Source: Shewanella psychrotolerans (GTDB lineage: Bacteria; Pseudomonadota; Gammaproteobacteria; Enterobacterales; Shewanellaceae). Taken from it: a DNA stretch of 64,000 bases. The notes under the pieces were generated by a model. That model ran no database searches, had not been told where the DNA came from, and saw nothing but the letters and a program-made list of their open reading frames with translations. This document shows positions 26,791 through 40,940 of this stretch, one piece after another (positions within the stretch are counted from its first letter, which is position 1; each line of letters begins with the position of its first letter). Location of the stretch: positions 1,054,001 to 1,118,000 of the forward strand of contig NZ_CP080419.1 of NCBI RefSeq assembly GCF_019457595.1, written 5' to 3'. Made by a program: the position numbers and the translations under genes.

Positions 26791-29364
26791 ATGCGACTCG
26801 ATCGTATGACCAATAAATTTCAGATAGCAATCTCCGATGCTCAATCGTTAGCGTTGGGGCGTGACCATCAGTTCATTGAACCTATTCATTTAATGATGGC
26901 ATTGCTAAATCAAGATGGTGGTTCAATTCATCCATTATTAACTCAGGCGGGGATATCTGTTAGCACCCTGCGTTCTTCGCTTAGTCAAGAGTTAGAGCGC
27001 TTGCCGCAAATAGAGGGCACTGGCGGAGATGTTCAGCTATCTCAAGCATTAATTCGTTTATTGAATTTATGCGATAAATTAGCGCAGAAGCGCAAAGATA
27101 AGTTTATCTCTAGTGAGCTATTTGTTCTTGCTGCATTAGAGGGGAGCGATCCTCTCGCTCAATCGCTTAAAAAGGCTGGTGCAACCAAAGAGTTACTTGA
27201 ACAGACGATACAGCAAGTTCGCTCTGGGAAAAATATTGACGATCCTAATGCCGAAGATCAGCGTCAAGCCCTTAAGAAATTTACCGTAGATCTTACCGAA
27301 CGAGCCGAGCAAGGTAAACTTGATCCTGTTATTGGCCGTGATGACGAGATCCGCCGAACCATTCAGGTGCTTCAACGTCGAAGTAAGAACAATCCGGTAT
27401 TAATTGGCGAACCCGGTGTGGGTAAAACCGCCATTGTAGAAGGGTTAGCTCAGCGTATTATTAATGGCGAAGTGCCAGAAGGTATTAAGAATAAGCGGGT
27501 GCTTTCACTCGACATGGGGTCGTTAGTCGCAGGCGCAAAATATCGCGGTGAATTTGAAGAGCGCTTGAAAGCTGTGCTCAATGAGCTTGCTCAAGAAGAG
27601 GGTCAAGTGATCCTGTTTATCGATGAGCTGCATACTATGGTTGGCGCAGGTAAAAGTGACGGCGCCATGGATGCAGGCAATATGCTTAAACCTGCCTTAG
27701 CAAGGGGTGATCTTCATTGCGTCGGTGCGACAACTCTCGATGAGTACCGCAAGTATATTGAAAAAGATGCGGCCCTTGAGCGTCGATTCCAAAAGGTTCT
27801 GGTTGAAGAGCCCAATGTTGAAGATACTATCGCCATATTGCGTGGCCTAAAAGAGCGGTATGAATTGCATCATCACGTTGAAATTACCGATCCTGCAATC
27901 GTTGCCGCGGCCAGTATGTCTCATCGCTATATTTCCGATCGAAAACTGCCTGATAAAGCGATCGATTTAATCGATGAAGCGGCATCGAGTATTCGTATTC
28001 AGATTGACTCTAAACCAGAGCCATTAGATAGACTCGAGCGCCGTGCTATTCAGCTTAAACTTGAAGAGCAAGCTTTAAGTAAAGAAGCTGACGAAGGTAG
28101 TTTACGTCGCTTAAGTATTTTGCGTAGTGAATTGAGAGAGGTCGAAGCAAAAGCTGCCGAGTTAAATGAGATTTGGCATACCGAGAAAGCGGCGCTAGCG
28201 GGAACTCAGCATATTAAATCTGATTTAGAGCAAGCAAGAATGGATCTAGAAGTCGCTCGACGCGCAGGTGATCTCACCCGCATGTCTGAGTTGCAATATG
28301 GTCGAATTCCAGAGCTCGAAAAGCAACTCGATTTGGCATCTCAAGCAGAAATGCAAGATATGACATTACTACGCAATAAAGTGACTGATGTAGAAATTGC
28401 TGAGGTGCTTTCAAAGGCGACAGGTATCCCCGTGTCTAAAATGCTTGAAGGTGAAAAAGAAAAACTACTTCACATGGAAGATGCATTGCATACTCGAGTG
28501 ATAGGTCAAAATGAGGCTGTTGATTCGGTGGCGAACGCAATTCGTCGTAGCCGTGCAGGACTTGCCGATCCTAATCGTCCAATTGGATCGTTTTTGTTTC
28601 TTGGCCCCACTGGGGTTGGTAAGACTGAGCTTTGTAAATCCTTAGCTAAGTTCCTGTTCGATACAGAAACCGCGATGATCCGAATTGATATGTCTGAGTT
28701 TATGGAAAAACACTCAGTATCTCGTTTAGTTGGTGCGCCTCCTGGTTATGTCGGTTACGAAGAAGGTGGATATTTGACTGAAGCGGTTAGACGTAAGCCT
28801 TATTCGGTGATCCTGCTTGATGAGGTAGAGAAAGCACACCCTGATGTGTTCAACATTCTGTTGCAGGTGCTTGATGATGGCCGACTCACTGATGGGCAGG
28901 GACGTACGGTCGATTTCCGTAATACCGTTGTGATCATGACATCGAACTTAGGTTCGGACATTATTCAAGAACGTTTCGGAGTAGCGACCTATGCCGAAAT
29001 GAAAGCTGAAGTCATGAATGTTGTGACCCATAGCTTTAGACCTGAGTTTCTTAATCGTGTCGATGAAAGTGTGGTGTTCCATCCATTAGAGGCTGAGCAC
29101 ATAGCTCACATTGCTGAGATTCAAATGGATAACCTCCGAGCTCGCTTAGCTGAGAAGGATTTTGAACTTCAAGTTAGTGAAGCAGCGATAGCGCTTATTG
29201 CGCAGGCGGGATTCGATCCTGTCTATGGTGCACGTCCACTGAAGCGCGCATTGCAACAAGAGGTAGAAAATCCATTGGCGCAAAAAATACTTAGCGGACA
29301 ACTTATACCGGGTAAACCGATTAAAGTAGAAAGCGCTGGTGGCGAGTTAGCTTTCAGCCAGTAA
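26791..29364 (+). CDS. clpB: ATP-dependent disaggregase ClpB
   Basis: An 857-residue Hsp104-type ring ATPase that, with DnaK, pulls apart protein aggregates. Order: Clp N domain repeats (residues 1-145), first AAA+ domain with Walker A GEPGVGKT at about 207, a coiled-coil middle domain at about 410-525, second AAA+ domain with Walker A GPTGVGKT at about 605, and a C-terminal domain. The Walker B ILFIDELH and arginine-finger LERRFQ regions are intact, as is the pore-loop region with [12 protein letters not shown]. An AGGAGG ribosome-binding site precedes the ATG. Regulated by the sigma-32 promoter above. Confidence 0.97.
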   Translation: MRLDRMTNKFQIAISDAQSLALGRDHQFIEPIHLMMALLNQDGGSIHPLLTQAGISVSTLRSSLSQELERLPQIEGTGGDVQLSQALIRLLNLCDKLAQKRKDKFISSELFVLAALEGSDPLAQSLKKAGATKELLEQTIQQVRSGKNIDDPNAEDQRQALKKFTVDLTERAEQGKLDPVIGRDDEIRRTIQVLQRRSKNNPVLIGEPGVGKTAIVEGLAQRIINGEVPEGIKNKRVLSLDMGSLVAGAKYRGEFEERLKAVLNELAQEEGQVILFIDELHTMVGAGKSDGAMDAGNMLKPALARGDLHCVGATTLDEYRKYIEKDAALERRFQKVLVEEPNVEDTIAILRGLKERYELHHHVEITDPAIVAAASMSHRYISDRKLPDKAIDLIDEAASSIRIQIDSKPEPLDRLERRAIQLKLEEQALSKEADEGSLRRLSILRSELREVEAKAAELNEIWHTEKAALAGTQHIKSDLEQARMDLEVARRAGDLTRMSELQYGRIPELEKQLDLASQAEMQDMTLLRNKVTDVEIAEVLSKATGIPVSKMLEGEKEKLLHMEDALHTRVIGQNEAVDSVANAIRRSRAGLADPNRPIGSFLFLGPTGVGKTELCKSLAKFLFDTETAMIRIDMSEFMEKHSVSRLVGAPPGYVGYEEGGYLTEAVRRKPYSVILLDEVEKAHPDVFNILLQVLDDGRLTDGQGRTVDFRNTVVIMTSNLGSDIIQERFGVATYAEMKAEVMNVVTHSFRPEFLNRVDESVVFHPLEAEHIAHIAEIQMDNLRARLAEKDFELQVSEAAIALIAQAGFDPVYGARPLKRALQQEVENPLAQKILSGQLIPGKPIKVESAGGELAFSQ

Positions 29365-29452
29365 GCATTGATCGCTTTTATTATAAGACGTGGCGTTAAT
29401 GATGTTGTTCTCGCGAATTAACACTAAGTTTGCAAGTTCAATAGACCCAATT

Positions 29453-29489
29453 AAAGGTTCGAATTTCCATTTTGGATTCGAACCTTTTT
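29453..29489 (+). terminator. Terminator downstream of clpB
   Basis: AAAGGTTCGAAT pairs with ATTCGAACCTTT around an 11-base loop and ends in T-residues, 90 bases past clpB. Confidence 0.8.
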
Positions 29490-29588
29490 CGTTTGTAGTG
29501 TAATACGCGATTTGCGGTAAGGTCGAAAATCGACTAGTTTGCAAGGAGTCGTTGTTAATTTGATTTCAATGCATTGAAGGAGTAATGG

Positions 29589-29900
29589 ATGAAAATAAAA
29601 TTAGTCATAGTATCAACCCTAACCTTGATAATGTTTGGTTGCAGTTCATCATCGCAGCCTCCTAAGACCGATGATGGATACATTGGTGTCGGTAACGTTG
29701 AGTATGATAGCCTTTATCATTATGGTTATAACATTGGCTGCCGTAGTGCGGGTATGGTTAAGCGCGATACCAGTCTTGGCAGTGTTGAATCGATGAAAGA
29801 TGATGTACTCGATGGGTTGAGTGAGTTTGATAGAGGCTGGGATGCTGGCACAACAGCATGCCAAGATGGGATCAGCCACTCTATGTATACTGTTAAGTAA
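29589..29900 (+). CDS. Small hypothetical lipoprotein
   Basis: A 103-residue protein with a lipoprotein signal (lipobox MFGC near residue 18) and a Ser-rich linker. The mature part is acidic with GYNIGCRSAGMVKRDTSLGSVESM and DRGWDAGTTACQDG. The two extra cysteines (in GCRSAG and TACQDG) could form a disulfide. The GY..GCR...D......F..GW..G...C pattern is seen in small Shewanella/Vibrio lipoproteins of unknown role. GAAGGAG precedes the ATG. Confidence 0.75.
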   Translation: MKIKLVIVSTLTLIMFGCSSSSQPPKTDDGYIGVGNVEYDSLYHYGYNIGCRSAGMVKRDTSLGSVESMKDDVLDGLSEFDRGWDAGTTACQDGISHSMYTVK

Positions 29901-29907
29901 AGGTTCA

Positions 29908-29936
29908 AAAAACAGACTCGTTAGAGTCTGTTTTTA
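29908..29936. terminator. Bidirectional terminator
   Basis: AAACAGACTC pairs with GAGTCTGTTT around GTTA, between A- and T-runs, separating the lipoprotein gene from the convergent DUF4124 gene. Confidence 0.85.
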
Positions 29937-29955
29937 TATTTAGTTAATATGGAAA

Positions 29956-30399
29956 CTATTTCACACAGAATAATCGAATTCGTTCTTTTTGAGATGCAAT
30001 TTGAGCTTGCCTATCTTCCTCTGTCATTCTTTCCATCTCACCACTTTGTTCATTTTTTCGAGTTAATCGAGTATGGGTTTCAAGTACGTTAAGCTGATGT
30101 TTGGCGCTGTCACATATCATTTGGGCTTGCTCTTTATCTTTACTTTTTATTTTAGTAGCAGCGGCCTCTAACTCTGTTTTCTTAGGTTCAATGGGTTTAG
30201 AGCTCTTTGGTGAGACTGAACCAACCTTTTTGGGTTCAATATCTTCACTGTAGAGTTTTTCTGTATGTTTTTCTGGTGGCATTTCTTGACTATAGTGAGT
30301 TACACCATTTTCATCCACCCACTTGTAAATGGTTGTCGCGAAAACTGTTGGGCTTAACAACACTATAAATAACAACGTATAGTAACTTTTCCTCGTCAT
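29956..30399 (-). CDS. DUF4124-domain exported protein
   Basis: About 147 residues from ATG 30399, preceded by GGACGG on the minus strand; a start four codons earlier is possible. A signal peptide (YYTLLFIVLLSPTVFA) is followed by the DUF4124 hallmark IYKWVDENGVTHYSQEMPP. A lysine/glutamate-rich coiled-coil tail has one cysteine in MICDSAKHQLN and another near the end (LFCVK). DUF4124 proteins are periplasmic and of unknown function. Confidence 0.82.
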   Translation of the reverse strand: MTRKSYYTLLFIVLLSPTVFATTIYKWVDENGVTHYSQEMPPEKHTEKLYSEDIEPKKVGSVSPKSSKPIEPKKTELEAAATKIKSKDKEQAQMICDSAKHQLNVLETHTRLTRKNEQSGEMERMTEEDRQAQIASQKERIRLFCVK

Positions 30400-30469
30400 G
30401 ATACCGTCCATATATTTTTAATAAGCAATAGTAGCTGTTATATCTCAAATTAAAGTCAAGCATGTATCA

Positions 30470-31402
30470 ATGTTCAGACCATTGACCAAAATACGAGCGT
30501 CAAATCTGTGTTATGTTTTATTTAGTCAAGATAACTCTGCCTTTCATTATATGCAAAATTTAAACAAACAGGCGGCTAAGAGCCGCGGAATCTACCTACT
30601 TCCCAATTTATTGACAACTGCAGGGCTGTTTTCTGGGTTTTATGCGGTTATCGCATCGATGAATGATCATTTTGAAGCCGCAGCTATCGCTATCTTTGTT
30701 GCTATGTTATTCGATGGGTTAGATGGTCGGATTGCAAGGATGACTAATACCCAAAGTTCATTTGGTGCCGAATATGACAGCATGGCAGATATGGTTTCAT
30801 TTGGAATGGCGCCGGCTTTGATTGCGTATAACTGGGGACTAGCCGAACTAGGTAAAGTGGGTTGGCTGGCCGCTTTTATTTATTGTGCAGGTGCAGCGCT
30901 AAGGTTGGCGCGCTTTAATACTCAGGTTGGTGTAGCTGATAAACGCTATTTTCAAGGCCTGGCAAGTCCGGCTGCTGCTGCGATTATTGCTGGGGCGATC
31001 TGGACTGGTACATATTATGAGATTACGGGAGGGCAAATAAGTTATCTGCTATTGCTACTTACTGGGGGCATAGGTCTATTAATGGTCAGTAACTTCCGCT
31101 ACTACTCCTTTAAAGACTATGACTGGCGAAGTAAGGTTAATTTTATCGTGATACTTTCTTTCGTCGGGCTGTTCGTTATAGTGTCGGTCCAACCTGCAAC
31201 AATATTATTTTCTGCATTTTTACTATACGCACTATCGGGGCCAATCCATACCATACGTAGTATTAAGAAGCTTAAAGTCAGTCATGTGGTTGGCGATGAT
31301 GACGATGTTGATTTTGTTCCTTCTTCTGATGTCGTTGAAAAAGCTCCTCAACAGGAAAAGCGGGAGCATAAGACCACGTCGCGTCCAAACGATCCCCTCT
31401 GA
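30470..31402 (+). CDS. pssA: CDP-diacylglycerol-serine O-phosphatidyltransferase
   Basis: An integral inner-membrane enzyme that makes phosphatidylserine, the precursor of phosphatidylethanolamine. The CDP-alcohol phosphatidyltransferase motif is clear: DGLDGRIARMTNTQSSFGAEYDSMAD at about residues 83-107 of the long form. About seven hydrophobic helices are visible and a charged C-terminal tail follows (VGDDDDVDFVPSSD). The start is uncertain: ATG 30470 gives 310 residues, but the 27 extra N-terminal residues look unlike the family, and ATG 30551 (MQNLNKQAAKSRGIYLLPN) is equally likely. Neither has a strong ribosome-binding site. This is the PssA type-II family, unrelated to E. coli PssA. Confidence 0.9.
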   Translation: MFRPLTKIRASNLCYVLFSQDNSAFHYMQNLNKQAAKSRGIYLLPNLLTTAGLFSGFYAVIASMNDHFEAAAIAIFVAMLFDGLDGRIARMTNTQSSFGAEYDSMADMVSFGMAPALIAYNWGLAELGKVGWLAAFIYCAGAALRLARFNTQVGVADKRYFQGLASPAAAAIIAGAIWTGTYYEITGGQISYLLLLLTGGIGLLMVSNFRYYSFKDYDWRSKVNFIVILSFVGLFVIVSVQPATILFSAFLLYALSGPIHTIRSIKKLKVSHVVGDDDDVDFVPSSDVVEKAPQQEKREHKTTSRPNDPL

Positions 31403-31682
31403 GCATGTCTGAGTATGTCTGAGTATGATAGTTGCTAAATGTTTAAATAGATTTTTGGCAGAGTTGTAATTTGTGTGCCAAACTTATTCTCCCGTTCAGA
31501 CTTACACATATTTATTAGCTTGAAGCTGGATAAGGTGACGAGATAAGACGGGATAAATTGAGTTACGTTGTGTCTACGTTGTGTCATTGTGTTGTTATCG
31601 TTATTTTTTATGTGTGAATCTATTGGGTTTACATTGTTTTGTTTGAAAATTGAGCTGTCATTTGCTTTTATTAAAAAAGCGC

Positions 31683-31710
31683 TTGCGCCCATCCGAGAAC
31701 TCCCTATAAT
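31683..31710 (+). promoter_or_regulatory. rRNA operon promoter P1
   Basis: -35 TTGCGC, a 16-base spacer and a perfect -10 TATAAT, followed by a GC-rich discriminator (GCGCATCC). An A/T-rich stretch just upstream can act as an UP element. GC-rich discriminators are typical of stringently controlled rRNA promoters. Confidence 0.8.
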
Positions 31711-31897
31711 GCGCATCCACTGACACGGCACAGCAGGCCAACGAGTTAGCGACAAGCTAGATTGTATGGGACTTGTAGCGGTGTTAGGGATTCAAAAAGC
31801 GTAAGCGATTTGAATTCGGTGATAGCGCTTTTAAGGGCTTCAAATGATGATGACTGTTTAACAAATCATCGCTTGAAAAACTTCTTAAAATTAGCAC

Positions 31898-31925
31898 TTG
31901 ACGCCAACAACGGGAAGTGTAGAAT
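31898..31925 (+). promoter_or_regulatory. rRNA operon promoter P2
   Basis: -35 TTGACG, a 16-base spacer and -10 TAGAAT, then a discriminator ACGCATCCC similar to that of P1. A/T-rich sequence (AAAAACTTCTTAAAATTA) lies upstream. Confidence 0.8.
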
Positions 31926-31995
31926 ACGCATCCCTAAGCCAACGACCTAGCGTCAACGGCGGCTAAATGAACGCGTTAAAACGTCATATTAGCCA

Positions 31996-32006
31996 CGCTC
32001 TTTAAC
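31996..32006 (+). promoter_or_regulatory. boxA antitermination element in rRNA leader
   Basis: CGCTCTTTAAC followed by AAG matches the boxA consensus used by NusB-S10 antitermination. A second boxA-like TGTTCTTTAAA lies in the 16S-23S spacer at 33845-33855. Confidence 0.8.
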
Positions 32007-32215
32007 AAGATGAAACAAGAAATCTGTGTGGACACTCACAGGTGTTGAGTTATTCGAAATTGCTTTTCTGTCTTCGGATGTAAAGCAATCAAAAATTTTA
32101 CTCAATGTAAGATGAGTGTTCATAGCAATATGTACAACATGTTAGAGATTCTTCCGAGTCTTTAATGTGGAATCAGAATTCATTGAGCCGAAGCTTTTAG
32201 CTTCAACAAAACTTT

Positions 32216-33757
<1,542 letters not shown>

Positions 33758-34126
33758 CCTATACGACTAACTTAATGTTTGTTGAGTGTTCACACAGATA
33801 ACTTGTTCTTGTTAGAGCAGGTGGCACGTCTTAACGGCGATGCTTGTTCTTTAAAAATTTGGAAAGCTGATAGTGTTGATGTGAAAGGGACTGTAATTAC
33901 TTACATTGTAGGTGGTTATGGTTTGTAGCATTGACGCGAAAATTAAAATTGAGTTCTCAAACACTTAAATCAAGTGCCGAATCATTACCTTTAATTAGGA
34001 TGATGATTCATGAGTATTCTTTTGGCGAAAGTAAACACCATTAGTTACGATACAACGTCCGAGCTTACCCGCTTGGATAGGATGTGATTTGTAGACATTA
34101 GTTTATGAAACTCATTTGGGTTGTAT
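33758..34126 (+). other. 16S-23S internal spacer without tRNA
   Basis: About 369 bases. No tRNA cloverleaf could be found; many gammaproteobacterial rRNA operons carry tRNA-Ile/Ala or tRNA-Glu here. It holds a boxA at 33845-33855 and, at its end, the left half of the 23S processing stem. Confidence 0.8.
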
Positions 34127-37018
<2,892 letters not shown>

Positions 37019-37121
37019 ATACAACCCAAAAGGGTTTCTAACTAAGTGAATACTTAGCGAAAGAATACCGCACTTGATTTAGTGTGACTCAATTTTAAAC
37101 AGCTTTTCAAATTTCCAATTT

Positions 37122-37239
37122 TGTCTGGAAACCATAGCATTGTGGCACCACCTGATCCCATCCCGAACTCAGAAGTGAAACGCAATCGCGCCGATGGTAG
37201 TGTGGGGTCTCCCCATGTGAGAGTAGGTCATTTCCAGGC
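37122..37239 (+). rRNA. rrf: 5S ribosomal RNA
   Basis: About 118 nt with conserved CCGAACTCAGAAGTGAAACG and the terminal helix GTCTGGAAA paired with TTTCCAGGC. It closes the rRNA operon. Confidence 0.96.
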
Positions 37240-37251
37240 GCCTAATACGAG

Positions 37252-37281
37252 AAAGCCCGCTACGATGTAGCGGGCTTTTTT
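37252..37281. terminator. rRNA operon terminator, shared with the cytochrome gene
   Basis: A strong GC stem AAGCCCGCTAC paired with GTAGCGGGCTT around GAT, followed by TTTT. It ends the rRNA operon; on the other strand it lies just after the cytochrome c gene. Confidence 0.9.
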
Positions 37282-37299
37282 GTTTCTAAAACCTACCTC

Positions 37300-37977
37300 T
37301 TAAGGTGTTGACTCAGTTTGACGGACTGAAGAGTAATAAGCGGCGACAGCGGCGATATCTTCAGCGGTTAAATTACTTGCGACTTCAGTCATTAATCCAC
37401 CGTCATCGTTTTTACGATTGCCACTTTGCCATGCGTTTAGCTGTGCTTCAATATAACCGCTACTTTGGCCTATTAAAGCTGGAATGGCTGGAGGAAGTCC
37501 TATTCCTCTTGGCCCATGACAGTTGGCACAGGCAACAAGTTGGCGAGCAATATCCCCATTTTCGGCTAGTTGTTCTCCAGCTGCATAGATTGCGGGATCG
37601 ACAACAGCTGGCTTGGTTAAATTAGGCGTAGGAAGGCTGGCGTAATAAGCCGATACGTTCAGTATTTGTTGATCATTTAATCCAGCTGCCATAGGTTGCA
37701 TTAACGCTTGCTGACGTTTACCAGACTTAAAATCTTCTAACTGTTTACGTAAATAATATTGGCTTGAACCTGCTAGGCGAGGAAAGTTGCTAATACCCAT
37801 GCCTTCACCGTTGGCACCGTGACATGTCATGCATGGTGCAACGGCTCCTCCACCTTGATTAGCTATAGTTTTACCTGCATTGATATCAGCCGTCAGCTGT
37901 GTTGCAGCCATTAATGGCAACATGACTGCGCTAGATGCAATCATTATACAGGCTTTAAAGATGTGTTTTTTCATCAT
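37300..37977 (-). CDS. Diheme c-type cytochrome, dehydrogenase electron-transfer subunit
   Basis: About 225 residues with a signal peptide (KHIFKACIMIASSAVMLPLMAA). Two cytochrome c553-like domains each have one CXXCH (CMTCHGANGEG and CANCHGPRGIG) and a distal methionine region (MQPMAAGL, and MTEVASNL). The start is ATG 37977, which overlaps the stop of the upstream flavoprotein gene as ATGATGA. It should pass electrons from the flavoprotein to the periplasmic respiratory chain. Third gene of a three-gene operon with the GMC oxidoreductase and the small subunit. Confidence 0.88.
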   Translation of the reverse strand: MMKKHIFKACIMIASSAVMLPLMAATQLTADINAGKTIANQGGGAVAPCMTCHGANGEGMGISNFPRLAGSSQYYLRKQLEDFKSGKRQQALMQPMAAGLNDQQILNVSAYYASLPTPNLTKPAVVDPAIYAAGEQLAENGDIARQLVACANCHGPRGIGLPPAIPALIGQSSGYIEAQLNAWQSGNRKNDDGGLMTEVASNLTAEDIAAVAAYYSSVRQTESTP

Positions 37978-39743
37978 AATGATACCAATGGTCCGGGTGA
38001 TTTTAGGTACTTGGTGGTTAGCGCTTCGGCGGCGCGGTATGTTAGCGCGCCTAATGTGCCTGTTGGGTTGTAACTTCCATTGTGAGCAAAAGCTGATGCT
38101 CCCACCACAAAAACATTTGAGACATCCCAGCATTGGAGGTATGTATTAACCGCGCTTGTTTTGGGGTCTGCCCCCATCACCGCGCCTCCGCAATTATGAG
38201 TCGATTGATATATATTGCTATCAAAAGGCCCTTTTCGAGGACTAGCAACCACTTGTTTCCCCCCCATAGCCTTCCCTATTTGTTCTAGTTTACTGGTGAT
38301 ATAAGCCGACATTTTTATATCGTTCTCTGTAAAGTCGAATGTCATTCTTAACAAGGGTTGACCCCAAGCGTCTTTGTAGGTCGGGTCAAGATCAAGGTAG
38401 TTTGTTGGCGTGGGCATGGACGAACCATGTGCACCAATTTTTACCGTATGATTGTAATATTTCAGCATGGCTTGCTTGAACGCTTTCCCCCAACTAGGTG
38501 TTCCAGGGGGAACCGGATGAAAACCAATGGGTTGCCCATTAGTTATATTGGAATAAAGATAAGCGCCACCGATAAAACCGAGTTCTGAATGATCGAAGTT
38601 ATCGCCTGAAAACTCGTCAATTACTGACATTGTTGAGCCCGATGCCATAAATGGATTAATTCGAATATCGTCATCGAAGAATACTTGGGCGCCACTAATG
38701 GTTTGATAGGTGTAATTTCGCCCTACAACGCCTTTTTGCGTTTTAGGATCGTAGGGTTTACCAATACCGGATAACAACATCATGCGTACATTATTTAGTG
38801 AGAACATACTCATAATCACTAATTTTGCCGGTTGGAATATTTCTTCTCCAGCCGCATTGATATACGTCACTCCCGTTGCTTTTTTACCTTGTTTATCAAG
38901 TTGTACTTTCTGAACTTGGGCATGGGTTCTGAGTTCAAAAAGATCGCTTTTTAATAGTACGGGTAAAATTGTTGTTTGTGGGCTAGCTTTGGCTTTATGT
39001 TCACACCCAAATCGTTCACAAAAACCACACATTACGCAAGCTTCCATGGTTAATCCTAGCGGGTTGGTATAACGCTGCGATATGGTGCAAGAGGGCATTG
39101 GAAATGGTTTATATCCTAGTTTTTCTGCGGCTTTAGAAAATAAGCTGCAGGCATAGGTTTGTTTCATGGGCTTATTTGGGTATTCCGTTGATCTTGGTGC
39201 TTCAAATGGGTTGCCACCCGGCTGAATTTTTCCTTGAATATTCCCCGCTTTACCGCTGGCTCCATAGAGGTTTTCGAACCGTGTATAATGAGGCTCAAGG
39301 TCTGCATAGGTGACCCCCCAATCTTGGATTGACAGCGCAGGATCAATAAAATCTTTGCCATAACGTTTTTCAATGTGTGATTTCAGTATGAAATCAGCTT
39401 CTTGAAAACGCCAAATATTACCATTCCAATGAACTGCTGAGCCGCCTAACCCTGTACCTGGAAGAAATGCCTGCCAGCGTCTAATGGGTAAAGCGGTTTG
39501 GGTAGTGTTATTTCTGAGTGTCACCGCTTCATTTTGTGCACTTTGCATCAATCCTTTGCGAACAGAATATTTAAGCTCATCGTGCATGGCTGGCGCTTGA
39601 AAGTCAGGCACTGTATTTCGAGCAGCTCCTCGCTCTAATCCAACTACTTTTTGTCCTGCTTTGGTTAATTCATGTGCAATAATTGAACCGCTCATACCGA
39701 CACCAATGACAACGACATCAACGGCTTCTAGTGTTTTTGCCAT
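37974..39743 (-). CDS. GMC-family FAD dehydrogenase large subunit
   Basis: A 589-residue flavoprotein. The N-terminal Rossmann FAD motif VVVIGVGMSGSIIAHEL begins at about residue 10. The motif LPGTGLGGSAVHWNGN follows near residue 93. A cysteine-rich stretch CVMCGFCERFGCEHKAKASP at about residue 235 resembles the iron-sulfur segment of FAD-dependent glucose dehydrogenase. The C-terminal GMC block contains STHNCGGAVMGADPKTSAVN and NPTGTLGALTYRAAEAL. It has no signal peptide of its own, so export by hitch-hiking on the Tat-targeted small subunit is expected, as for gluconate 2-dehydrogenase. Likely substrate is a sugar, sugar acid or alcohol; not determinable here. Confidence 0.9.
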   Translation of the reverse strand: MAKTLEAVDVVVIGVGMSGSIIAHELTKAGQKVVGLERGAARNTVPDFQAPAMHDELKYSVRKGLMQSAQNEAVTLRNNTTQTALPIRRWQAFLPGTGLGGSAVHWNGNIWRFQEADFILKSHIEKRYGKDFIDPALSIQDWGVTYADLEPHYTRFENLYGASGKAGNIQGKIQPGGNPFEAPRSTEYPNKPMKQTYACSLFSKAAEKLGYKPFPMPSCTISQRYTNPLGLTMEACVMCGFCERFGCEHKAKASPQTTILPVLLKSDLFELRTHAQVQKVQLDKQGKKATGVTYINAAGEEIFQPAKLVIMSMFSLNNVRMMLLSGIGKPYDPKTQKGVVGRNYTYQTISGAQVFFDDDIRINPFMASGSTMSVIDEFSGDNFDHSELGFIGGAYLYSNITNGQPIGFHPVPPGTPSWGKAFKQAMLKYYNHTVKIGAHGSSMPTPTNYLDLDPTYKDAWGQPLLRMTFDFTENDIKMSAYITSKLEQIGKAMGGKQVVASPRKGPFDSNIYQSTHNCGGAVMGADPKTSAVNTYLQCWDVSNVFVVGASAFAHNGSYNPTGTLGALTYRAAEALTTKYLKSPGPLVSL

Positions 39744-39746
39744 GGG

Positions 39747-40523
39747 TTATTCTCCCTTCCCTGAGTGTGACATATTGTGTTTTGGGGCATTTGCCATGCT
39801 AATTGGATTTGAGGTTCTTGAATCTAAATTTATGCCATGTTTATCAGCTAGGTCGTACCACGACGCATAGGCTCCTGGAAAGCCGATGGCTTTCCAACCA
39901 ACCATATCTTTATTGCCACCATAGCTAGGGTCGGCTAAAAAACCTTCGATAGTATTTTGTAATAACATTGAGAAAAAGGTTGCTGAAGGAACGCCATCTA
40001 AATCCAATGAACCCGATTCTAACTTGGTTAAATAGGCATCTTGTTGAGCTGGTGCCATTTGATCAAAGGGGGTATTAGCTTCATTTAGTTGCTTATTGAT
40101 GGCTGTTAGCGCAGTGCGGTACAGCTCTGATGGTGTGAATTTAAGTTGATAGCCTTGTTCAGGAGTGCCCGGTGTCCAAGGGCCACTGATGTACATATCA
40201 GAGCCACCTCCCCAAGGACCAGCCAATGCTTTATCGATGAAGTTGGTAACATCGGCTTCTAGTGCGCCAGGTGAGTCTGCTTCAGAAGGGATAAGTCTCG
40301 CGGTGGCAGCCGTAAGAAAAGTGACTTCAGCAGGATGTAAAAAAATATATTGTGGTAATTTTGTCTCGTGTTGAGGTTGGCTATCCGCGAAAGCAGTGTT
40401 AGCGGTAACGGCTGCACCGACAGCAGTACTTGCGGCGATTAAACCTGCTGCTTTAAATAGGGTACGCCTTCCTATGTCAACCGATTCTTCTGTAACTTCA
40501 ATACCTGTTTTGCTTTTTGTCAT
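39747..40523 (-). CDS. Gluconate 2-dehydrogenase subunit 3 family protein, Tat-exported
   Basis: A 258-residue small subunit. The twin-arginine signal is clear: GRRTLFKAAGLIAAST at about residues 18-33. The mature part contains FLHPAEVTFLTAATARLIPSEADSPGALEADV, the typical opening of the Gluconate_2-dh3 domain, then FIDKALAGPWGG and GVPSATFFSMLLQNTIEGFLADPSYGGN. In related complexes this subunit acts as the Tat carrier and chaperone for the flavoprotein. It is the first gene of the operon, with three bases between it and the flavoprotein gene. Confidence 0.9.
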   Translation of the reverse strand: MTKSKTGIEVTEESVDIGRRTLFKAAGLIAASTAVGAAVTANTAFADSQPQHETKLPQYIFLHPAEVTFLTAATARLIPSEADSPGALEADVTNFIDKALAGPWGGGSDMYISGPWTPGTPEQGYQLKFTPSELYRTALTAINKQLNEANTPFDQMAPAQQDAYLTKLESGSLDLDGVPSATFFSMLLQNTIEGFLADPSYGGNKDMVGWKAIGFPGAYASWYDLADKHGINLDSRTSNPISMANAPKHNMSHSGKGE

Positions 40524-40940
40524 AGTGTCACTTTCTCCATGTGTAACTCTCTATTTTTGAATAAAATAGATTTAGTTGTTCTTACTGAACTGACCTGAAG
40601 TGTATGACATAAATGAAGTATGTGACAGAAATGAGGTGGTTATCCTCCTATTTTAATCGCAGTTAGAAGTAGACGTTAGGCAGCCATCAGTGGTGGCCCA
40701 TTAAACTATCGCGAACCGGCAATTTAAACGACAGTTACAGTTAAAATTTAACCAAGTTAAACACATCACGCTTGAGGTTCATCACTGCGATTTACTTGAA
40801 TGTTCAGCTGGAATGGATAAGTTATTTGGCTTTTAAAAGATTCCAATGATTAACTTGGCTGAAAATGCTTCAGTTAGCGGTTTTTGTTGAAAAAGAGCTT
40901 TACCTTTGTCAGTGGTTTTTGCATAATGCCCCACGTCAAC
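40524..40940. other. Intergenic region between the dehydrogenase operon and tRNA-Trp
   Basis: 417 bases. Short frames here (for example WWPIKLSRTGNLNDS) do not resemble a family I know. The operon promoter on the minus strand and the tRNA promoter on the plus strand must lie here, but no clear box could be assigned. Confidence 0.4.
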
